Assembly (NCBI GenBank): GCA_030610325.1
Contig: JAUWRZ010000042.1
Location: 1-10,215 of the forward strand
DNA: 10,215 nucleotides
DNA from: Sulfurimonadaceae bacterium
Lineage (GTDB): Bacteria; Campylobacterota; Campylobacteria; Campylobacterales; Sulfurimonadaceae
Direction: 5' to 3'
Positions 5,990 through 10,215 of the stretch are shown here, piece after piece; position 1 is the first letter of the stretch, and each line of letters starts with the position of its first letter. A program made the translations under genes and the position numbers. A model generated the notes under the pieces. It was not told the DNA's origin, ran no database searches, and was given only the letters and a program-made list of their open reading frames with translations.

Positions 5990-6079
5990 TACATATAGGC
6001 ACTATTTGCTTCGGCAGATAAGGATATTGGGGAGTGGCTACAACCCAGATAATAAATTAATCAACACAAAGGATTCAAT
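5990..6079 (+). promoter_or_regulatory. Shared leader element, copy B (primase gene)
   Basis: The 90-base gap after the guanylate kinase gene contains GGCTACAACCC at 6036-6046, 44 bases before ATG 6080. It continues with TAATCAACACAAA (6058-6070) and AGGATTCAAT up to the start. A separate copy before a gene that already follows in the same direction suggests that this gene has its own transcription or translation signal. Confidence 0.5.
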
Positions 6080-7165
6080 ATGAGACTCAGTGAACGCGCT
6101 AAGCGTATAACAGAGAACCTGACAAGTAAAGAGCGTTTAGCTGATGTCATCGGTGCGCTCGGGATAGATGTGACCAGAGAGTTCAAGTTCACCTTAAGGG
6201 ATGAACGGACAGCTTCTTGCGTCATCAACAACGACGGCACCGTACACGATTTTGGTGATGGAAGTCATCATGATTTCGTCAATGTCATCCAGATAAAAGA
6301 TGGTCTTGATTTTAAAGATGCCGTCATGAAGGCCGAAGAGATGCTCGGAATAGACGATACCGGTAGTGTGACGCGTGTGTTCCAGACCCCAAGGCTGACA
6401 AAAGAGGAGATAGCTAAGACCCAAGAGAAGATAACTGATCCTCTTGATGAGGAGTATGTCCTCTATTTTCGTCGACAGTCTTTCGATAAGCAAGCGCGAT
6501 TTCGTGAGTTTGTCCGGAAGTTGATGCCGACCGGCACTGCAGAACAGCTCAAGAAGATGGTCAAGCATTTTGAGATCGGCTACGATCCAAAGAATGATCG
6601 ACTCACTATTCCTGTGCGCAATGCAAAAGGTGCTCCGGTAAACCTCTTCAAATATACCCCTTATCCTGAAAAGCGAGATGATGGGACAATACTTCCCAAG
6701 GTCAGGTACCTCTCACGACGTGAGAGAGTGCTTTTCAATCTTGGGGTACTCAGGCATGCTCCTAAGACTCTCTATATCCTGGAGGGCGAGAAGGATGTCA
6801 TAAACGCCACACTCTCAGGAAAGGCCGCTATCACACAGGGTGCTGCGAGTAATTGGCAGCCATGGATGGCAAAAGCGATAGTCCTGGCATGCAGATACTT
6901 CGGCGTACCGATGCCCAGGATCATCATCATCCAAGACCACGATAAGGCCGGACTCAAAGCCGCTTTGAAGATCTATAAGGACGTCAAAAAGGTCCAGAAG
7001 GAGACGACGATGGTCTTTTGGCAGCAAGAGACGGCAGATCATATCGGTAGGCATATCCAAAAAGATGTCGCTGTGATCGATAAAGGATTACCAAAAGAGG
7101 TAGTCAAGAAAGGCTTTGATTACACCGACTATCAATACTATCTTTCCAATAAACAGGCTTCTTAG
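6080..7165 (+). CDS. DnaG-like primase (CHC2-type N-terminus without zinc ligands, TOPRIM)
   Basis: Predicted RNA primase of 361 residues. Residues 35-66 follow the DnaG zinc-ribbon domain closely (DERTAS for DEKTPS; HDFGDG for HCFGCG), but all four zinc ligands are replaced: F37, R40, D57 and D60. The rest of that domain, up to LDFKDAV..AEEMLGI, is intact. The TOPRIM catalytic motifs are present: EGEKD at 235-239 and DHDKAG at 286-291, with the acidic residues expected for metal binding. There is no DnaB-binding C-terminal domain of the usual length and no fused helicase, which fits the separate dnaB-like gene. ATG 6080 is preceded by AAAGGA with a 6-base gap. It could also be a TOPRIM protein with another activity, but the N-terminal match argues for a primase. 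Confidence 0.8.
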   Translation: MRLSERAKRITENLTSKERLADVIGALGIDVTREFKFTLRDERTASCVINNDGTVHDFGDGSHHDFVNVIQIKDGLDFKDAVMKAEEMLGIDDTGSVTRVFQTPRLTKEEIAKTQEKITDPLDEEYVLYFRRQSFDKQARFREFVRKLMPTGTAEQLKKMVKHFEIGYDPKNDRLTIPVRNAKGAPVNLFKYTPYPEKRDDGTILPKVRYLSRRERVLFNLGVLRHAPKTLYILEGEKDVINATLSGKAAITQGAASNWQPWMAKAIVLACRYFGVPMPRIIIIQDHDKAGLKAALKIYKDVKKVQKETTMVFWQQETADHIGRHIQKDVAVIDKGLPKEVVKKGFDYTDYQYYLSNKQAS

Positions 7166-7171
7166 GAAGCC
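7156..7171 (+). other. 6-bp hairpin across the primase stop codon
   Basis: GGCTTC and GAAGCC pair around TTAG, with the TAG stop in the loop. No T run follows, so termination here is unlikely to be strong. It may mark the border between the replication block and the transfer operon. Confidence 0.3.
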
Positions 7172-7240
7172 ATATCGTAGACCACAAGAGCGATGACCGG
7201 ACATCGGAAGTCCCTCTCGTTACTATTAGGACAACACACT

Positions 7241-7246
7241 AGGGAG
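7241..7246 (+). promoter_or_regulatory. Ribosome binding site of the transfer operon's first gene
   Basis: AGGGAG lies 7 bases before ATG 7254, a strong site. The 88-base gap upstream must also carry any promoter of the operon. TACTAT at 7221-7226 is a possible -10, but no matching -35 is seen. Confidence 0.5.
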
Positions 7247-7253
7247 TATATAC

Positions 7254-8081
7254 ATGATAAATATCCGATCAATGGTCCTATCAGCATTTCTGCTGTCATC
7301 GAGCGTCGCTATGGCTACTGAGGTCTCCAAGCAGGCGGACGCAGCAAAAAGAGCAGAGGTGGCGCAACTGGCTAAGAGAGCACAGCAGGCTCAGGTCATC
7401 GATACCGACACTGACAGTCAGCTGCTTGAAGCGGTCTCCAGACTTCCTCTGGCCAAGACGCACCGGTTCATACCGCAAAAAGTGATGGATGGCGGGAGTG
7501 CCCTACACATGATCAAGGGATACTTCGATACTCCTAAAGGAAAGACCTATGCGGTGATGTTCGTCACTCCTGACCTGGGGACTGCCCTCTACGGTCAGGC
7601 ATTTGATACAAACACAGTCAAACGCTATAGCCCTGTGGACACTGAAGAGTTGAAGTCTGCCTCAGTCTATACGATAGGAGACGGTCCTGATGAGTTCTTT
7701 CTTGTCTCTGATCCGCTGTGTCCTTACTGCATGAGTCTTGAGAAGAGGCTGGCTGAATATGCCGATAAGGCTACGTTTCACCTGCTGTTCATCTCGCTTC
7801 CGATGCACCCGAGAGCACCCGAGGCTATCGCATACATCCTCTCCAAGGAGGGTGATGAAGCGCGACATGCTGCCGCTGTAGAGATAGCTAAAGGGTCTAA
7901 GTCGTTTGTCGGTACTGACAAAAAGCCTGCGGCCAGAGAGATGGCAAGGATAGAACGTCTTGCCGGAGAGCTAAACACTCAGGGGACACCGTCGCTGTTC
8001 AGTATGGATGGTGAACCTGTCCCGATGCGGGTCTTCGACTATTATGACAAACAAGCCGGTAAGACACCGGCAGGGAGATGA
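7254..8081 (+). CDS. DsbC-like periplasmic thiol-disulfide isomerase
   Basis: Exported thioredoxin-fold protein, 275 residues. A signal peptide (residues 1-22, ending AMA) is followed by an Ala/Lys/Gln-rich helical segment (24-48), a domain resembling the DsbC/G dimerisation region, then a thioredoxin fold. The active site is CPYC at 156-159, preceded by VSDPL, and the cis-proline loop is T245-P246, as in DsbC. F-type transfer systems encode such a protein (TrbB, or a DsbC homologue) to fold disulfide-containing Tra proteins. The genes that follow encode exported proteins containing several cysteines, which are its likely clients. First gene of a tight operon: its TGA is followed one base later by the next ATG. 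Confidence 0.85.
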   Translation: MINIRSMVLSAFLLSSSVAMATEVSKQADAAKRAEVAQLAKRAQQAQVIDTDTDSQLLEAVSRLPLAKTHRFIPQKVMDGGSALHMIKGYFDTPKGKTYAVMFVTPDLGTALYGQAFDTNTVKRYSPVDTEELKSASVYTIGDGPDEFFLVSDPLCPYCMSLEKRLAEYADKATFHLLFISLPMHPRAPEAIAYILSKEGDEARHAAAVEIAKGSKSFVGTDKKPAAREMARIERLAGELNTQGTPSLFSMDGEPVPMRVFDYYDKQAGKTPAGR

Positions 8082-8082
8082 G

Positions 8083-8649
8083 ATGTATCGAGTCGAAGTA
8101 GGGGCTCTACTGCTGAGCAGCACGCTTCTGTTTGGAACCCCACCGACCAGTGACCTCTCTGGATACACACTTCTCCCACCGACCAAGCACTACTATCTCA
8201 CGCTCGCTCACCATCTCAATGACAAGGCGATCTTCGACACGAAGACGATCAAGCATGCGCTGAGCGAGCGTGGTGAGAGTGACCTCTCGCACCTTCTTAA
8301 AGCATTGGCTTATGACGAGGTCGGCGACCAAGAGAGGGTCGATGGACATCTTGAGTCGATCAAAGATAGAAGAGCCCTGCTTGATACCTGCCCAAAGGTC
8401 GGTCTGACACTCTCAGATCTGCTTTTGCGAGCTGGCAAGTATCGCGAAGTGCTCTCGCTGCTTCCTAAGACTAAGATCCTGCGTTTTTCCGGCGAATATC
8501 GCATGCAAGCTCTCTACTACCGGGCTATGGCTCTCTATCTTGATGATCAGACTATCGGTATCGAGATGAAAGCAGTCAAAAATCAGTTCGCTCAGGCTAA
8601 GAAGATCTATTATCACCACAACCCAAGGAGCCTCGATGTCATCAGGTAA
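8083..8649 (+). CDS. Exported TPR-like helical protein, unknown function
   Basis: I do not recognise a named family. The 188-residue product starts at ATG 8083, one base after the previous stop, with GGGAG 5 bases before it. The frame extends further upstream only through the dsbC-like gene. A hydrophobic N-terminus (GALLLSSTLLFG) looks like a signal peptide. The rest is predicted helical with TPR-like pairs, for example LLKALAYDEVGDQERVDGHL (69-88) and LLLRAGKYREVLSLL, then LYYRAMALYLDD. It lies between dsbC-like and traW-like genes, so a periplasmic role in transfer-pilus assembly is likely by context only. Confidence 0.65.
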   Translation: MYRVEVGALLLSSTLLFGTPPTSDLSGYTLLPPTKHYYLTLAHHLNDKAIFDTKTIKHALSERGESDLSHLLKALAYDEVGDQERVDGHLESIKDRRALLDTCPKVGLTLSDLLLRAGKYREVLSLLPKTKILRFSGEYRMQALYYRAMALYLDDQTIGIEMKAVKNQFAQAKKIYYHHNPRSLDVIR

Positions 8650-9241
8650 GACGAGTCTATTACTACTGCTTGTCAGTACGATGCTGCATGCAGGGATAAC
8701 CAGGAGTGAGGCGCTCAAGATCGGATCAGTCGAGGCGCTTGGTGCGAGCACTCAATACAGAAGTGAGGACCATATCGCCAAGGCGCTCAAGAACAGCCAC
8801 TGGCAGAGAGCCAACACACTTCTGCTTTATGAACACACGACGCTCAAGGCAAAGCGTGGCTCTATCGCCTCGATAGATTACGACACCATCATCTCAGAAC
8901 TGCACCTCGCGGCAAAGCAGGATGTCCTAGTCGCTGCCTATCAGGGATATGTCCTGGTCACGATGCTGACACAAAAGCGCGGGGCTTACGCAAAAAGAGA
9001 TCTGTTTCGTTTTACCTCGATAATGATGCGTTATGACCTCTGCCAGGGATATTATGACAGTGCCTATGCCTACGCGAATGGATGGGTAAATGGCTCAAAG
9101 GACTATGACAAGGCGTTAAGCCTTCTTGAGAAAGGCAGGTCAGCCTGCATGATGCCTCAGATCACACCGTGGCAAAGACGTATGTGGGAAGAACATCGTG
9201 CCAAATACAGTGCGCTCAAGCGGTTAAGAGAGTCGCGATGA
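8636..9241 (+). CDS. Exported Sel1-like repeat protein, unknown function
   Basis: 201 residues, with a signal peptide (about 1-19: SLLLLLVSTMLHA). The middle is helical. Near the C-terminus YDSAYAYANGWVNGSKDYDKA followed by LSLLEKG matches one Sel1-type helical repeat. Two cysteines (in DLCQG and SACMM) flank this repeat and could form a disulfide. ATG 8636 lies inside the previous gene (14-base overlap), with AAGGAG 5 bases upstream; its TGA overlaps the next ATG (ATGA). No specific family is recognised. Sel1 and TPR proteins commonly act as protein-protein scaffolds, and a transfer-related role is inferred from the operon. Confidence 0.7.
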   Translation: MSSGKTSLLLLLVSTMLHAGITRSEALKIGSVEALGASTQYRSEDHIAKALKNSHWQRANTLLLYEHTTLKAKRGSIASIDYDTIISELHLAAKQDVLVAAYQGYVLVTMLTQKRGAYAKRDLFRFTSIMMRYDLCQGYYDSAYAYANGWVNGSKDYDKALSLLEKGRSACMMPQITPWQRRMWEEHRAKYSALKRLRESR

Positions 9242-9846
9242 GACTCTTTCTTCTCTTTGTGGCCGGTGCGGTGATGACGGTCTCTGCTGAGATAGTAGAC
9301 CTCGGGAAGCTCGCTGCTACCTATGAGATATCCGAACCTGATATGCTCGTCCAGGTGACGCAGCGTATCGCTGCACTTGACCGCCAGACGATCGTCGATC
9401 AGTACCAGAGGATGCTGAAGGATGCGATGAGAAGGGACTCCGGTCTTCCCACATGTATCCAAGACACTACCTACACTCGCCCCTATGAGGTCGTGACAAA
9501 AGGGGCCTATGCGATGAGCGCTCAGCCCTATATCACTCCTGGAGAGATCGTGCATAAGGTGTCCAGAGCCCCATCTTCAGTCTGCCTGGTCGATGCCACT
9601 ACATCATTTAGTGAGAGGGCTTCAGTCGACGCATTGTCGATATCAGGGAAGTCTTGTGACAAGGTGATGGTGTCCGGGACGGATATCCTCGGTTTTCGAG
9701 AACGATATCCGCAGTTCACCGACGTCTACCCTTATGACACACTCTTGGGGGATGCTCTGCAGTTCTCCTGTCAGCCTAGTCGTGTCTTTGTCTTGGGAGA
9801 CACATTGACGATCGATGAGTTTTCGATCGCGAAGAGAGGTGGGTAG
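9238..9846 (+). CDS. traW: TraW-like F-type conjugation protein
   Basis: Periplasmic protein needed for F-type pilus assembly. The 202-residue product has a signal peptide (1-17, ending VSA). An N-terminal block, DLGKLAATYEISEPDMLVQV then TQRIAAL, aligns with TraW of F (DLG...KEPDM....QR..AL). The C-terminal CQPSRVFVLGDTLTIDEF then SIAKRG aligns with the TraW end (CQ...vpa.v...gd.l.vef.....). Cysteines in the middle suggest disulfides. ATG 9238 overlaps the previous stop as ATGA and has AAGAGAG before it. The frame runs back to a GTG at 9169, but this extension overlaps the previous gene and lacks a signal peptide at its start. In F, traW directly precedes traU, as seems to be the case here. 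Confidence 0.75.
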   Translation: MRLFLLFVAGAVMTVSAEIVDLGKLAATYEISEPDMLVQVTQRIAALDRQTIVDQYQRMLKDAMRRDSGLPTCIQDTTYTRPYEVVTKGAYAMSAQPYITPGEIVHKVSRAPSSVCLVDATTSFSERASVDALSISGKSCDKVMVSGTDILGFRERYPQFTDVYPYDTLLGDALQFSCQPSRVFVLGDTLTIDEFSIAKRGG

Positions 9847-10215
9847 ATGAGAGCGGTGATGTGGATGATACTCATCATGCAGGCGATGTTGATGGGAGAG
9901 GGAACGACTACTCTGGACAGGATCTATCACTCCGGGAACGAGAACAAAGCGAAGATAGACAAGTTGCTGACCGGCCTGGACATGCAGCACATGATCTCCT
10001 CGATCGAGATCGACTGGAGGGACTGGGAGAGCTGCGGCAACAACATGGCAGGATTGCCGGGATTTGCGACCTGTTTCGATGAACCTGTCTATATCGCAGA
10101 CTACAGTCTTCAGGCGATGAAGATCAGTTCGCTGGGCATAGATTTTGGCTCAGACCCGATGAAGAACGGATACACCCGCTCCTCTGATGAGGGGAGTATG
10201 CACGGCTTTGGCTGG
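9847..10215 (+). CDS. traU: TraU-like conjugation protein, N-terminal part, cut by the window end
   Basis: The ATG immediately follows the TAG of the traW-like gene. The frame stays open for 123 codons to the right edge, so the gene is partial. The N-terminus is very Met-rich and hydrophobic (about 1-18) and looks like a signal peptide. The segment CFDEPVYIADYSLQAMKISS then LGIDFG can be aligned with the TraU block 'Y.EP..l.DvtrsP.c...LGG', and the later GSMHGFGW with 'GaFyhvHWY'. The match is distant, so the call rests jointly on this and on its place after TraW. Two cysteines (C64 in ESCGN, C77 in ATCFD) could be substrates for the DsbC-like protein. Confidence 0.55.
   Translation, partial: MRAVMWMILIMQAMLMGEGTTTLDRIYHSGNENKAKIDKLLTGLDMQHMISSIEIDWRDWESCGNNMAGLPGFATCFDEPVYIADYSLQAMKISSLGIDFGSDPMKNGYTRSSDEGSMHGFGW

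Noticed and set aside
7296..8751. Several minus-strand frames opposite the transfer operon
   Set aside because: They are antisense to overlapping plus-strand genes with signal peptides and ribosome sites, and none shows a domain.
9169..9237. Upstream GTG start for the TraW-like gene
   Set aside because: It overlaps the preceding gene by 73 bases and hides the signal peptide. ATG 9238 has a ribosome site and the ATGA overlap typical of coupled genes.

Overview
The window looks like part of the backbone of a self-transmissible, iteron-type plasmid (or phage-plasmid/integrative element) from a Gram-negative bacterium. The replication origin, a Rep_3-family initiator and the start of an F-type (TraW/TraU) conjugation operon are all present. 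Frequent ATA and AGA codons and AT-rich spacers would fit Campylobacterota (sulfur-oxidising 'epsilon' lineages), but the host assignment is an impression of style, not a demonstrated match.

Layout. Positions 1-330 hold no convincing gene. Positions 331-3409 (minus strand) carry a two-gene operon: a 619-residue Rep_3 initiator followed by an overlapping DnaB-like replicative helicase. Positions about 3410-4185 are non-coding and form the origin. They contain the rep promoter region, seven iteron-like copies with a ~32-bp period, a hairpin, a second array of 22-bp direct repeats, and a 35-bp run that is almost pure A/T. Positions 4186-5328 (minus) encode a RecB/Cas4-like PD-(D/E)XK nuclease with four cysteines placed as in Fe-S nucleases. 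Divergent from it, on the plus strand, are a guanylate-kinase-like gene (5474-5989) and a DnaG-like CHC2/TOPRIM primase without zinc ligands (6080-7165). These three genes share a near-identical leader element (GCTACAACC) 38-45 bp before their start codons, which suggests co-regulation.

From 7254 to the right edge (plus strand) runs a tight operon of exported proteins: a DsbC-like thiol-disulfide isomerase, two unrecognised secreted helical-repeat proteins (the second with a Sel1-like repeat), TraW, and the N-terminal part of a divergent TraU-like protein cut by the window end. Its coding regions abut or overlap by 1-14 bases.

Working model (inference): Rep binds the iterons, opens the A/T run and, perhaps through its C-terminal DnaT/O-like motif, delivers the plasmid's own DnaB helicase. 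The plasmid primase starts synthesis. The Fe-S nuclease and guanylate kinase serve DNA processing and nucleotide supply. The Dsb/TraW/TraU cluster builds the periplasmic part of the F-type transfer machine. The most notable points are the self-sufficient replisome, the large Rep extension, the zinc-less primase, the plasmid guanylate kinase and the shared leader element.
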